Source: Xanthobacteraceae bacterium
GTDB lineage: Bacteria > Pseudomonadota > Alphaproteobacteria > Rhizobiales > Xanthobacteraceae
Length of the DNA: 64,000 bases
Direction: 5' to 3'
NCBI GenBank assembly: GCA_019750915.1
Contig: JAIENY010000037.1
Location: 1-64,000 of the forward strand
Of this stretch, positions 8,238 to 17,419 are shown in pieces (positions within the stretch are counted from its first letter, which is position 1; the number at the start of each line of letters is the position of its first letter). The translations under genes and the position numbers were made by a program. A model generated the notes under the pieces. The model did not search any database and had not been told where the DNA came from. It saw only the letters and a program-made list of their open reading frames with translations.

Positions 8238-9032
8238 ATGTTCTTCGTTGCTTCAAAGATATTCGGATTTCTCACCACGCCATCCAATGTCATCGCGCTG
8301 GTCTGCGTGATCGGCGTTTTGCTTCTATTGACGCGCTGGCGCGCATGCGGACGCGGAGTGACCGCGCTGGGCGTCGCACTGCTTGTGATCGGCGGGTTTT
8401 CTCCGCTCGGCAATTTGCTGTTTCTTCCGCTGACGGAGCGGTTTCCTGCCTGGCAGCAGACTCAACAGGCGCCCACCGGCATTATCGTGCTTGGCGGCGC
8501 AATCTATCCCGATCTGTCCGAAGCGCGGAAGATGCCCGAACTGAATGGCGCGGCGGAGCGGATGACGGCAGGCGTTGAACTGGCGCAACGCTATCCGAAT
8601 GCCAAGTTCGTTTTCACCGGCGGCAATGCCAGCCTGTTCGATCGCAGGCTTTCCGAAGCGACCTATGCCGGGAAGTTTTTCGAAGGGCTCGGCATCCCGA
8701 AAGACCGGATCATTCTGGAAGACCGCTCGCGGACCACTTTCGAGAATGCTCTTTTCAGCAAGGAATTGTTGAAACCGAAGCCGGGCGATTACTGGCTTGT
8801 CGTGACCTCGGCCTATCATATGCCGCGCGCAATCGGCTCGTTCCGCGCTGCCGGATTTGACGTTCATGCCTATCCTGTCGATTGGCGCACTCGCGGCTGG
8901 CGCGATGCATGGACTCCGTTCGAATCGATCAGCGATGGTCTGCATCGGCTCGATATGGCTGTTCACGAATGGATCGGATTGGCAGGCTATCGCGTTGCCG
9001 GCCGTAGCAGCGCGTTTTTCCCGGCGCCGTAA
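8238..9032 (+). CDS. YdcF/SanA-family (DUF218) membrane protein
   Basis: Encodes 264 residues: two N-terminal hydrophobic segments (about 12-32 and 42-64), then a DUF218 domain starting at GIIVLGGAIY, with FTGGNA, EDRSRTTFENA and VTSAYHMPRA blocks. This family is implicated in envelope (ElyC/SanA-like) functions, but enzymatic activity is unproven. The ATG at 8238 is preferred over GTG 8217 because GGGG lies just upstream and the first helix begins there. Confidence 0.85.
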   Translation: MFFVASKIFGFLTTPSNVIALVCVIGVLLLLTRWRACGRGVTALGVALLVIGGFSPLGNLLFLPLTERFPAWQQTQQAPTGIIVLGGAIYPDLSEARKMPELNGAAERMTAGVELAQRYPNAKFVFTGGNASLFDRRLSEATYAGKFFEGLGIPKDRIILEDRSRTTFENALFSKELLKPKPGDYWLVVTSAYHMPRAIGSFRAAGFDVHAYPVDWRTRGWRDAWTPFESISDGLHRLDMAVHEWIGLAGYRVAGRSSAFFPAP

Positions 9033-9203
9033 CTCTCAGCCGATGCGTGATGATGTGTCATCGTGCATCGTATCCCATCACATTAAAGTCATGGTGAAAG
9101 TGCCTGCAGCGGCTGTAATGGATGCGCGGCAATGGCGTATCCCACATTGAGGCACTGCTGCAAACTCCGACACCCCGGTTAAAAGCAGTCGTGCCGAGCG
9201 CGA

Positions 9204-9237
9204 GGCATACGCGCGGTTGTGTCCACGCGCGTATGCC
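9204..9237. other. perfect 12-bp inverted repeat (hairpin)
   Basis: GGCATACGCGCG (9204-9215) and its exact reverse complement (9226-9237) flank a 10-base loop. There is no T-run, so it is not a classical terminator. It lies in the 296-base gap between the DUF218 gene and the DUF3551 gene, about 90 bases before the latter's start. It could be an RNA structural element or a protein site. Confidence 0.6.
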
Positions 9238-9328
9238 ACGCGACTCAAGGGGCGGCTGCGGAACAGGATGTTCGTCAGGCGATTATCTGATGAGCCTGAG
9301 TTATATTTCCGGAGCAGGAGTAACGGAC

Positions 9329-9574
9329 ATGCGATTTCTCGTCATCCCGCTGGGGTTGGCTGCTGCCGCGGCTACGCTGATGTCAGCCAAGCCTGCCGAG
9401 GCGCGCGATTACAAGTACTGCCTGTACGAGAACAACGATACGGCCGGTGACTGCTATTACAGCACCTACGCCCAGTGTCAGGCATCGGCATCGGGTCGTG
9501 TTGCGTATTGCAATATCAATCCGCGCTATGCGTTCGCGCGAGAACAACCTCAGCGTCGACGGTCTTATCGCTGA
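9329..9574 (+). CDS. small secreted DUF3551-family protein
   Basis: Encodes 81 residues: a signal peptide of about 25 residues (cleavage near AEA-RD), then a cysteine-containing domain with the DUF3551 pattern YC.YEN....DC.Y.TYAQCQA.ASG....C..NPRYAF. The four cysteines (YCLY, DCYY, QCQA, YCNI) probably form two disulfides in the periplasm. The family is abundant in Bradyrhizobium-type genomes and has no known function. AGGAG precedes ATG 9329. Confidence 0.8.
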   Translation: MRFLVIPLGLAAAAATLMSAKPAEARDYKYCLYENNDTAGDCYYSTYAQCQASASGRVAYCNINPRYAFAREQPQRRRSYR

Positions 9575-9705
9575 CCGGAAGATGCGGAGCGGATGGGCGG
9601 CCTGGTTCGGGAGAGTGTGAAACAGACTCTCGTAAAAGTTTAGAAAGCCGCTTATAAAACCTGCAAGGTGTGACTGGTATTCAGTATACCAGGAATGCCG
9701 TGAGT

Positions 9706-10050
9706 ATGATGGCCAGACGAGACGACACTATTACCGAGAGACGTAAGCATCGCCGGATTGCCGTTCGTCTTCCGGCTTTTGTCTACACGGATCCGGATGG
9801 TGCTGGTGAACGGTGCGTCGTTGAAGACATCTCGCAAGGCGGTGTCGGGCTGATCGTCAACGACATGGTGATCAAGAAATTTTTTCTGCTTCAACTCGGT
9901 CCGAAAGTTACTCGTCTGTGCCATGCGCGGTGGCGCTTCGGTGACAGGCTCGGCGCGAGTTTTGTCGAAGTGAGCGCCAAGACAGCTCATGCAAAATCGT
10001 CGCCTTCGGCGAACAAGCCTTCGAGGGCCAAGGAACCCGCAGGTGTTTGA
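9706..10050 (+). CDS. PilZ-domain protein (putative cyclic-di-GMP receptor)
   Basis: Encodes 114 residues. The PilZ signature is present: an arginine-rich RRKHRR start before the barrel and the DISQGGVGL motif ([D/N]xSxxG). It most likely binds c-di-GMP and links it to a partner by protein contact. The last 25 residues are a basic, low-complexity tail. The start is uncertain: GTG 9700 is better placed to the AGGA at 9691-9694; ATG 9706 is used. The window also encodes PleD, a diguanylate cyclase. Confidence 0.82.
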   Translation: MMARRDDTITERRKHRRIAVRLPAFVYTDPDGAGERCVVEDISQGGVGLIVNDMVIKKFFLLQLGPKVTRLCHARWRFGDRLGASFVEVSAKTAHAKSSPSANKPSRAKEPAGV

Positions 10051-10087
10051 TCCCGACGCGCCGTTGGTTCACGCGCGTCGTTACATC

Positions 10088-10384
10088 CTAGTCCTGCCGC
10101 GGAAGACCCAGGCGATAAACGCCGCGGAAGTCTTTCGGATCTACGGGCTTGCCGTGGCGATAAATGATGAGCCGCCCGGTTTGAGCAAGCACCACGGCGG
10201 CCTTACGGATAGGCGACAACAGTGCGTGCCAATTGTCCGCGCCGGCAATGGCGTGGGCAATTTCCGGCGCGCCTAGCGTTTTGCGATCGGCCCCGGACAG
10301 CACCGATAGCATCGCATCTTCGAGCGGCAGGCGGGAAAGATCATTTATGGAAAGCGGGCTTGCAGACGAATCTGAATGAGACAT
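10088..10384 (-). CDS. DUF3253-family protein (winged-helix-like)
   Basis: Encodes 98 residues. The order of motifs (APEIAHAI, NWHALLSPIRKAAVVLAQTGRLIIYRHGKPVDP, GVYRLGLP) matches what I recall of DUF3253, a small predicted winged-helix family. The ATG at 10384 is proposed; the open frame runs to GTG 10402. It converges on the PilZ gene 37 bases away. Function unknown. Confidence 0.75.
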   Translation of the reverse strand: MSHSDSSASPLSINDLSRLPLEDAMLSVLSGADRKTLGAPEIAHAIAGADNWHALLSPIRKAAVVLAQTGRLIIYRHGKPVDPKDFRGVYRLGLPRQD

Positions 10385-10443
10385 GACCCGGACATGCCGC
10401 ACCGCGCCTCGTCTTGCAAGGCCGAGAGTGATCGTTCCGCGAG

Positions 10444-10749
10444 CTATTTGTCGACGTTTCTGAATGTACCGTCCGTTTCGCAGGCAGCACCAGGAACGCA
10501 GCGGATGTGGTCGGCCTGATCCCTGGCTCGCGTACTGATCCCATCATAGCCCGGCGCAGGGGTAACGCCCGGGGGTGGTACGGTCACCGGCCGGTCCGCA
10601 GACTCGCCGACCGTATAAGGCGGCACTGAGGTTGCCGGCTGTGTGGGAGCAACTGCAGTCGCGGGAGGATTATCCGGCGTCTGGGCGTAGACCGTGACTG
10701 GCGCGCACAGCAGCAAAGCGAACGACAGCCTTCCGATGATGTTTTTCAT
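10444..10749 (-). CDS. small secreted proline-rich hypothetical protein
   Basis: Encodes 101 residues: signal peptide (cleavage near VYA-QT, residue 22), then a Pro/Thr/Val-rich, probably unstructured region and a short C-terminal piece with two cysteines (CVPGAAC). AAGGATT precedes the ATG at a normal distance. Periplasmic location predicted; function unknown. Confidence 0.65.
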   Translation of the reverse strand: MKNIIGRLSFALLLCAPVTVYAQTPDNPPATAVAPTQPATSVPPYTVGESADRPVTVPPPGVTPAPGYDGISTRARDQADHIRCVPGAACETDGTFRNVDK

Positions 10750-11001
10750 GGCCTGAATCCTTTATCCGACCGGGATAACGCCGGATCCGATTTTCGGTTT
10801 CCTTCCGCCGGGTGCGACACGTGCCGCAGCCGTGCAAATCCGCAAATACTCAAACCGAAAATGAGTTGAGAGCTCAGCCAGCCACAGGCTGGCGGCGATC
10901 CGTCGATCTCGATGAAATTTATCCGCGAGTCGAGGCTGCGGCGGATGGTTGAAGGAGCGGCGGCGCCCATGGCATGGTCCGCGCCGCAACGGGAGTCGGC
11001 T

Positions 11002-11658
11002 ATGGGTTTGGTTCTGTACATCGGCAACAAAAATTATTCGTCGTGGTCGATGCGGCCGTGGGTGGCCATGAAAGCCGCAGGCATTCCCTTCGAGGAGGTC
11101 GTGATCCCGCTTTACACCGGAGCGCAGGACAAGCAGCGGATTTTGGACGTCACGCCGTCAGGCAAGGTGCCCGCGCTGGTCGACGGTGACGTCGCGGTGT
11201 GGGATTCGATCGCGATCATCGAATATCTGGCGGAGAAATTTCCGGTCGCGGGTTTGTGGCCCAGGGATGCAGCGGCGAGGGCGCATGCCCGCGCGATCAG
11301 TGCCGAGATGCACGGCGGCTTCGGCCCGCTGCGTAAGGAATGCGGCATGAACATTCACCGGCCCATTCGCGCCAAGGAATTGTCGGAGGATGCGAAGGAC
11401 AACATCGCGCGAGTGCAGGAGATCTGGATCGATTGTCGCAAGCGTTACGGAGCGGATGGTCCTTTCTTGTTTGGAGCCTTCAGCGCGGCAGACGCGATGT
11501 ACGCGCCGGTGGTGCACCGGTTGCGCACATACGCCATCGACGTGAAGCCCGAGGTGCGTGTCTACATGGATGCGATGTGGAGCCATCCCGCGTTCGCGGA
11601 ATGGACAGCGGGCGGGCTCGCTGAAACGCTGGTGATCGAACGCTTCGAGCAGGATTGA
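11002..11658 (+). CDS. glutathione S-transferase family protein
   Basis: Encodes 218 residues. The N-terminal thioredoxin-like domain has NYSSWSMRPWVAMKAAGIPFEE, then GKVPALVDGDVAVWDSIAIIEYLAEKFP, the glutathione-binding cis-Pro and acidic-Ser (DS) region. The C-terminal all-helical domain follows. The active-site residue is likely a serine of the SSWS segment, as in zeta/omega-like and YfcF-like bacterial GSTs. GGGAG lies seven bases before ATG 11002; the in-frame extension to 10912 is less likely. Confidence 0.9.
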   Translation: MGLVLYIGNKNYSSWSMRPWVAMKAAGIPFEEVVIPLYTGAQDKQRILDVTPSGKVPALVDGDVAVWDSIAIIEYLAEKFPVAGLWPRDAAARAHARAISAEMHGGFGPLRKECGMNIHRPIRAKELSEDAKDNIARVQEIWIDCRKRYGADGPFLFGAFSAADAMYAPVVHRLRTYAIDVKPEVRVYMDAMWSHPAFAEWTAGGLAETLVIERFEQD

Positions 11659-11796
11659 GACGCACCAGCCGCAGACACCAAATCGTCACAATGTGCGATT
11701 TGACAAAATTGTGGTTCCGGCCGCTTCAATTCTCCTTGACGCCGAAAGGCCTTCGCGGTCTGGATTTCCGGAATCCGAATGGGAAGGAAGATCGCG

Positions 11797-12165
11797 ATGG
11801 GATTTTTGGACTCGTTGAATATTTCGCCCGAACTGAAAAGCATGCTGGGTGAAATCAGCACCGCGGCTGCCCCCGTGATCTTGAGCGAAGTGATGGGCAA
11901 CGGCAGTCAGGGCGGACTGACGGCGGTGGTCAACAAGCTCGAACAGGCAGGCTTTGGAAATCAGGTGAAGTCATGGATCGGCACCGGCCAGAATATCCCG
12001 ATCACCTCCGAGGAACTTCAGCAAGCGCTGGGCAACGAGAAGGTGAAGGAGCTGGCCGCGCGGTTCAACATTCCAATCGATCAGGTTGGACCGATCCTGG
12101 CTCAGTTGCTGCCGTCGGCCGTTGATCATGCGAGCCCAGGTGGAACTCTGCCGCATACCGCCTGA
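11797..12165 (+). CDS. YidB-like protein (DUF937)
   Basis: Encodes 122 residues. The signature is a Gly/Ala-rich helical start (MGFLDSL) followed by GGLTAVVNKLEQAGFGNQVKSWIGTGQNIPITSEELQQALG, characteristic of YidB/DUF937 proteins. No catalytic residues are known for the family. GGAAGGAAG lies upstream; the ATG at 11779 is too early for that site. Confidence 0.85.
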   Translation: MGFLDSLNISPELKSMLGEISTAAAPVILSEVMGNGSQGGLTAVVNKLEQAGFGNQVKSWIGTGQNIPITSEELQQALGNEKVKELAARFNIPIDQVGPILAQLLPSAVDHASPGGTLPHTA

Positions 12166-12367
12166 TCGCGTTGTTCGTCATTTGTCCCTTAACGCCACGC
12201 TTTTGGGCACTAAAATTAACTTATCTCGCTGATATGCTTGCGTAATTTGCGGATTTGCTATGCTGTGTCCGGCTGGCTTTGGATGCATCCGCATGATATA
12301 CCTCCACATTCTGCCAAAACCGGTTTTCAGGTCGTCTCGGCAGACGTTCGAGTTATGGAGCAGAGCG

Positions 12368-12559
12368 TTGAAGCATAAGTTCGGAATTGGTGAGACTGTT
12401 TATTTCACAGCCAGCAACGTGTCGCGCCCAGCTGCGACCGGCACCTATGAAGTGATCCGGTTGCTTCCGACCGAAGGCGACGATTATCAGTACCGCATCA
12501 AGAGCTCGACAGAAGCCTTTGAGCGCGTGGCGCGCGAAAGCCAGCTCGCTGCAGTGTGA
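12368..12559 (+). CDS. small conserved hypothetical protein with TTG start
   Basis: Encodes 63 residues beginning (L/M)KHKFGIGETVYFTASNV and continuing through IRLLPTEGDDYQYRIKSS to FERVARESQL. This pattern is familiar from short proteins in Bradyrhizobium relatives, where it starts with MTHKF or similar, so translation probably begins at the TTG at 12368 rather than at ATG 12260 or 12293. GGAGC seven bases upstream supports this. Probably a small SH3-like beta barrel; function unknown. Confidence 0.65.
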   Translation: MKHKFGIGETVYFTASNVSRPAATGTYEVIRLLPTEGDDYQYRIKSSTEAFERVARESQLAAV

Positions 12560-12636
12560 TGAACTTGGGTCGCCGCGCAGCGGCCCACCCGCCCGATACC
12601 TCCCGTTGATCCGCGGCCGCCGTAGGAATATTGCGC

Positions 12637-13560
12637 ATGAACCGGGCAGGGCTTGCTTCCGTTTCCAGCTTTTGGCAATCGCCGAACTTCCCAATGTGGC
12701 TGACAATCCTCGCGGCTGCGTTGTTCGCGCTGGTGCTTCTCATCACGCTGCTGCGCGCGGAGAAGTCGGTCGCCAACGGCGCATTGGCCGTCATCACACT
12801 TCTGGCTGTGGGAATTGCCGTCGCGGCGATGCTGCGCGTCTCCTCGGTGCGCGAGATGGTGCAGAATTCGGGCTGGCCGGTGCCATCGGCTGCGTCACTG
12901 GCATGTCTGGATGAACTCGCCGGCGACAGTGTCGGTGCCGCTTGTGAGAAGGCGGTGTTCGCCTCGGCCGAATCCACGGCTGCCGCCGTTTCTTACACCG
13001 CTTCGCAGATCAGCAAGCTCGCTTCCTATGGGAGTGTTGCGGATGGCGATCGGATGCTGTCGCCGGAACTGCGGATGCTGCGGCGTGCCGTGGAGCGTGA
13101 CCGGTTCGGTATGGTCGCCCACGTCTTACAGGTTCGCGACGGCTGTACCCTGTCAAAATGTGCGTTCTTCCAGTCACTGACCAACACCGCGTCCATCACC
13201 ACAAACATGGATGGACGCGTCTATGAGCGGCTGGTGGCGCAGTACGCACCGGGATGGAACAGCGCCGTGCCGATTGTGCCGTCGATAGCATCGACGGGTG
13301 TGGCGCCAGCGCTTCCGCCGTCGGGAAATGTGCCGCCGGGCAAGCCCGTTTCCGGCGATTTCCCCGCCAGTTCAAGCTCCATTCCCCCGATCAACATCAT
13401 GGCGCCTGAGCCCTCCGCTGCCTCCGTCCCTGCAAGGGGCGACGGCAGGGACGAGACGTCGAAAGCAACCTCGACCGGCCAGAAGAAGCCGTCAAAACCG
13501 CGTTCGCTTGCACCGCCTGCGGCGACCGAGACCGTGCCGTCTGCTGAGGATAACCGGTGA
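12637..13560 (+). CDS. hypothetical membrane protein
   Basis: Encodes 307 residues. Two membrane segments near the N-terminus (about 20-41 and 48-67) are followed by a domain with five cysteines (CLDEL, ACEK, GCTLSKCAFF) and a Pro/Ser/Lys-rich C-terminal tail that is probably disordered. AGGA precedes ATG 12637. I do not recognise the family. The soluble part is probably periplasmic, judging by the cysteines (inference). Confidence 0.7.
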   Translation: MNRAGLASVSSFWQSPNFPMWLTILAAALFALVLLITLLRAEKSVANGALAVITLLAVGIAVAAMLRVSSVREMVQNSGWPVPSAASLACLDELAGDSVGAACEKAVFASAESTAAAVSYTASQISKLASYGSVADGDRMLSPELRMLRRAVERDRFGMVAHVLQVRDGCTLSKCAFFQSLTNTASITTNMDGRVYERLVAQYAPGWNSAVPIVPSIASTGVAPALPPSGNVPPGKPVSGDFPASSSSIPPINIMAPEPSAASVPARGDGRDETSKATSTGQKKPSKPRSLAPPAATETVPSAEDNR

Positions 13561-13612
13561 AAGCCGTTCAGCGGCGTTGATCGAAATCGCAGAAGGATTA
13601 TTTCAGGGTGCC

Positions 13613-14050
13613 ATGCCTCTGCATCTCATCAAGCTGTCCGTCGGTGCGACATCGTTTTCAGACCACAAGGAATGGGTTGCCGAACGTGCGGCCGCAGCGC
13701 GTGCCCGGGGCGAGCCGGCGCACCACGTCCATATCACCCGAATGACGCCGAAGCGCGAGACAGAGCTTTTGGACGGCGGTTCGATCTACTGGGTCATCAA
13801 GGGCGAAATCACCGCCAGGCAGAAATTGCTGGCTGTTGAGCCCTTCCGTGACAAGGACGGGATTGGCCGCTGCCGTCTCGTGATGCAGACAAAGCTCGTT
13901 GCTGTCTCGCCGCGGCCGATGCGCGCCTTTCAAGGCTGGCGGTATCTCGACGCCAAAAGCGCGCCGCCCGATCTCAAGGGCTCCGCTGAGAGCCTGTCGG
14001 ATATGCCCGAAGCCATGCGCAAGGAGCTGCGTGAACTCGGCCTGCTCTAG
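13613..14050 (+). CDS. DUF1489-family protein
   Basis: Encodes 145 residues. The blocks [31 protein letters not shown] and [26 protein letters not shown] match the conserved run of DUF1489 proteins of alphaproteobacteria; function unknown. AGGG lies just before ATG 13613. Its TAG overlaps the panC stop codon: the four bases CTAG at 14047-14050 serve both convergent genes. Confidence 0.82.
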   Translation: MPLHLIKLSVGATSFSDHKEWVAERAAAARARGEPAHHVHITRMTPKRETELLDGGSIYWVIKGEITARQKLLAVEPFRDKDGIGRCRLVMQTKLVAVSPRPMRAFQGWRYLDAKSAPPDLKGSAESLSDMPEAMRKELRELGLL

Positions 14051-14895
14051 ACCTTGATATTGTCGATCAGGCGCGTTGTCCCGATGCGGGCTGCGACCAG
14101 CAGCCGTGCGGGCGCGGTGACGTTGGCGACCGGAGCCAGCGTTTCGGCGTCACGTGCCTCGAAATAATCGAGCTTGAAGCCGGCATCCGTGATCGATTGG
14201 GATCCGTCGGCGAGTGCGTCCGCGACGTTTTGGCCGGCTCGCAATTGTTTTGCGGTTTGCTTCATGACCCGAAACAGTACCGGGGCGGTCTTACGCTCGT
14301 CGGACGACAGGTACACGTTGCGCGAGGACATCGCCAAGCCGTCGCGCTCACGCATGATTGGCGCTCCGACGACACGGACGCCAAGATCGAGATCACGGGC
14401 CATTTGGGTCACGACCTTCAACTGCTGAAAGTCCTTTTCGCCGAAGACCGCAATATCGGGACGGACCTGTGAAAATAACTTCGCGACGACGGTCGCGACG
14501 CCGCCGAAAAAGTGCGGGCGAAAACGGTCTTCAAGGCCGGCCGTTGCAGGTCCTCCGACATCGACGCGGGTAGCGAAGCTGTCCGGATACATGACGATTG
14601 CGTCCGGATTCCAGATCAGGTCGACACCTTCTTCCGCAAGCTTCGCCGTATCCGCCTTCAAGGTACGAGGGTATGAGCCGAAGTCTTCGTGCGGAGCAAA
14701 CTGCGCGGGATTGACGAAGATCGACACCACGACTTTTTTTGCACGCTGCTTGGCCTGGCGGACCAGCGACATATGCCCGTCATGCAGTGCTCCCATGGTG
14801 GGAACGAGTGCGACTGTTGCATTCCGCTTTCGAAGACTATCGGTGGCGCGATGCAAGGCGGATAGTGTGCGTACGATCGAAGGGGTTTTGGGCAT
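14047..14895 (-). CDS. panC: pantothenate synthetase
   Basis: Encodes 282 residues, the normal family size. It joins pantoate and beta-alanine with ATP in coenzyme A biosynthesis. Signatures: [15 protein letters not shown] (the HIGH-like nucleotide motif is HDGH), [30 protein letters not shown] and the KMSKS-like [12 protein letters not shown] 14895 gives the expected N-terminus; the open frame up to 15123 overlaps the mipZ promoter region and is rejected. panB is not in the window. Confidence 0.96.
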   Translation of the reverse strand: MPKTPSIVRTLSALHRATDSLRKRNATVALVPTMGALHDGHMSLVRQAKQRAKKVVVSIFVNPAQFAPHEDFGSYPRTLKADTAKLAEEGVDLIWNPDAIVMYPDSFATRVDVGGPATAGLEDRFRPHFFGGVATVVAKLFSQVRPDIAVFGEKDFQQLKVVTQMARDLDLGVRVVGAPIMRERDGLAMSSRNVYLSSDERKTAPVLFRVMKQTAKQLRAGQNVADALADGSQSITDAGFKLDYFEARDAETLAPVANVTAPARLLVAARIGTTRLIDNIKV

Positions 14896-15092
14896 ATCGG
14901 TCAGACAACTAAAGGGTGGAGGGGATGAAAGAAAACCGGTCAGCGACGAGAAGTAGCATTTTCTCGCAGCTTTGGGCGACCCTTGCATCGCAATCGTGCA
15001 AACTGACGCGGGACTGAAGCATGACGATAGCGTTTGCGCATTTCGCTTGACCGCAGCCCGCCTTGATTTGAAGATATCCACAGGAGTGCGCG

Positions 15093-16013
15093 ATGCTTTT
15101 GCAGGCGAATCTTGGGCGGTCAAATTCTGCGCACGTTGTGGTGCTCGGTAATGAGAAGGGCGGCTCAGGCAAATCGACCGCGGCGCTTCATATCGCTGTG
15201 GCGCTTTTGAAGGCAGGTCAGCGTGTCGCCACCGTCGATCTCGATTGCCGGCAAAAAAGTTTCACGCGCTATATCGATAATCGCAGGGCTTGGGCACGGC
15301 GAACCGGTATCGACCTCGAGCTTCCCGACCACCGCTGCCTCGAGATCGGCAGCAGCATGCAGATCGGCGAGAACGAGATGTCCGAATTTGGACAATTCTC
15401 GGCCGCTATCAGCGCCTTCGAGCAGGCCTATGATTTCATTGTGATCGATACGCCGGGTTCGGACAGTTATCTGATGCGGTTGGCTCATTCGATGGCCGAT
15501 ACCCTGGTTACGCCTTTAAACGACAGCTTTCTTGATTTCGATGTGCTCGGCACTGTGGACCCGACCAGCTACACGGTGACAGGGGAAAGCCATTATGCGT
15601 CGATGGTGCGTGAGGCGCGCAAACACCGCCGCAACGTCGACGGCGCGTCGATGGATTGGATCGTCGTTCGGAACCGCCTCTCGATGCTGGGATCGCGAAA
15701 CAAGCAGCTCATAGCCGATGGCCTCGATCAGCTCTCGTTTCGGCTCGGCTTTCGTCCGGTCGACGGTTTTGCCGAGCGTGTTGTCTATCGGGAATTCTTT
15801 CCCCGCGGGCTGACGGCTCTTGACGAGCTGGATGAAGCGACGCTGGGAACAAGACCGAGCCTGGCGCATCTGACGGCGCGGGACGAGGTCACGAATCTCC
15901 TCCGAGTCCTTAAACTGCCCTTGGACGAGCGGGGACGCCGGCGGGCCGCAAATCGGGCCGAATGGTTCTCTCAGATTGACGTGCCGCTCGATACTCACGG
16001 CTTGATAGCATAG
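15093..16013 (+). CDS. mipZ: MipZ-like ParA/MinD-family ATPase
   Basis: Encodes 306 residues. A deviant Walker A motif KGGSGKS lies at residues 22-28, followed by DLDCRQ and the DTPGSDS switch. This combination, the 300-residue length and the FYR-type [16 protein letters not shown] segment fit MipZ, which forms a gradient from the ParB-bound origin and inhibits FtsZ away from midcell. AGGAG lies six bases before ATG. It is divergent from panC. Confidence 0.9.
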   Translation: MLLQANLGRSNSAHVVVLGNEKGGSGKSTAALHIAVALLKAGQRVATVDLDCRQKSFTRYIDNRRAWARRTGIDLELPDHRCLEIGSSMQIGENEMSEFGQFSAAISAFEQAYDFIVIDTPGSDSYLMRLAHSMADTLVTPLNDSFLDFDVLGTVDPTSYTVTGESHYASMVREARKHRRNVDGASMDWIVVRNRLSMLGSRNKQLIADGLDQLSFRLGFRPVDGFAERVVYREFFPRGLTALDELDEATLGTRPSLAHLTARDEVTNLLRVLKLPLDERGRRRAANRAEWFSQIDVPLDTHGLIA

Positions 16014-16107
16014 GATTTTTTAAGGTTTCCTGCTGTTTCCAAAAGTTAATAAAACTAGCAGTCGAAAAGTTATTCCCACCTCGCAAAAATATGATTAGCT
16101 AGGAAGC

Positions 16108-16989
16108 ATGACTGCAGAGCTGACCAATCCGGTCGCCGGTAGCGATCGTGTTCACAGGCCCCGTCGGCAGGTGCTGGCGGTGACCCTGGGGGTGTTGGCT
16201 GCGCTCATTGCTGCGCTCGGGATCACTTATTTTGCTGCAGTTCATTGGGGCATCCGCCACGAAATGGTGCTTCTGTACGACACGGTCCGCAAACGGCCGG
16301 TCGACGTGGATATCGCGGTCAGACGGGACGTTCAGATCCGGGCCGACGCCGGGATGCTGACAATGCCCGTGGTGGTGATCAATCACGGCAATACGGTCCG
16401 TTTTACCGAATATTCCTTCCTGTCCAATTTTTTTGCTGCGCGCGGCTACCTTGCCATCAGTATCCAGCACGATCTTTCGACCGACGCGCCTCTGATGACA
16501 AAGCCGGGTGAGCTTTTTGTCGGGCGCATGCCGGTCTATCAGCGCGGCGCTGAGAACATCATGTTTGTACTGAACGAGTTGGAGAAGCGTCAGCCGCATG
16601 CCAATTACGAGCATGTCGTTTTGGTCGGCCATTCGAATGGCGGCGATATCGCAATGTATTTCGCCAAAATCCATCCCGAGATGGTCACGAAAGTTATCAC
16701 CTTAGATAACCTTCGCGTACCGCTGCAGGGCACGTTCAAGATCCTGTCCTTCCGGTCGGAAGATCCGAATTTCGTGCCGGATCCAGGCGTCGTACCGAGC
16801 CCGGAAATTTGCGAGAAGACGGGCGTCACCATCGTCGATACGAAGTTTCGGCACACAGATATGAGTGATCGTGGGCCTGAGACCCTGAAAACAAGGATTG
16901 AAGATACCCTCGGAAAGTTTCTGGACGACAGGGGAAACAGCGACTTGTCGCCTGTCGCTACCGACAATATCGCGGTTCCCGACCCCTAG
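16108..16989 (+). CDS. membrane-anchored alpha/beta hydrolase
   Basis: Encodes 293 residues. One membrane helix (about 22-45) places a hydrolase domain on the periplasmic side. The nucleophile elbow is GHSNGG (S176); a His near the end (KFRHTD) is the likely third triad member. The family includes esterases and carboxylesterase-like envelope proteins; substrate unknown. AGGAAG lies close to ATG 16108. Confidence 0.82.
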   Translation: MTAELTNPVAGSDRVHRPRRQVLAVTLGVLAALIAALGITYFAAVHWGIRHEMVLLYDTVRKRPVDVDIAVRRDVQIRADAGMLTMPVVVINHGNTVRFTEYSFLSNFFAARGYLAISIQHDLSTDAPLMTKPGELFVGRMPVYQRGAENIMFVLNELEKRQPHANYEHVVLVGHSNGGDIAMYFAKIHPEMVTKVITLDNLRVPLQGTFKILSFRSEDPNFVPDPGVVPSPEICEKTGVTIVDTKFRHTDMSDRGPETLKTRIEDTLGKFLDDRGNSDLSPVATDNIAVPDP

Positions 16990-17136
16990 AACCTGGCTGT
17001 TCTTCTCAAATCCATTTGGGCGCGGCACGACTTTCGTCGCTTCGCAAACATTGCTGCGGGAAAAGCTGCGGTCCCCGGAACCGTTGGCATGACATCTGCT
17101 TGGTTCTGAGCTGGTGACAACAGAGAGGTGGTCGTG

Positions 17137-17328
17137 ATGTCCGGTTCGCTCAGTTCCTATGAGACGCCTTCGAACGTCGTTCCTCTAATTAACAACGTTC
17201 TGTTGCAGACGATGACAGACGACGAGTGTGTCGAGCGCCTTGCCACCGCAATCGAAGGCCACGACGAGACCCGGCTCATAGAACTCGCCGCGCTGATCTC
17301 ACGTCTGGCGGTTCCTATCGAACTTTGA
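17137..17328 (+). CDS. small hypothetical protein
   Basis: Encodes 63 residues, acidic, mostly helical (VPLINNVLLQTMTDDECVERLATAIEGHDE). GAGAGG is eight bases before ATG 17137, which is preferred to the GTG codons at 17128 and 17134. No recognisable domain; it precedes the DnaJ-like gene by about 90 bases. Confidence 0.55.
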   Translation: MSGSLSSYETPSNVVPLINNVLLQTMTDDECVERLATAIEGHDETRLIELAALISRLAVPIEL

Positions 17329-17419
17329 TATCGGCGATATAAGGCCGCTCGGTGCTTGAGGCGGCAACGCTGTAGAACGCAAATGATCGTTCTATAATGA
17401 GCGATCAATTGCGGACTTC

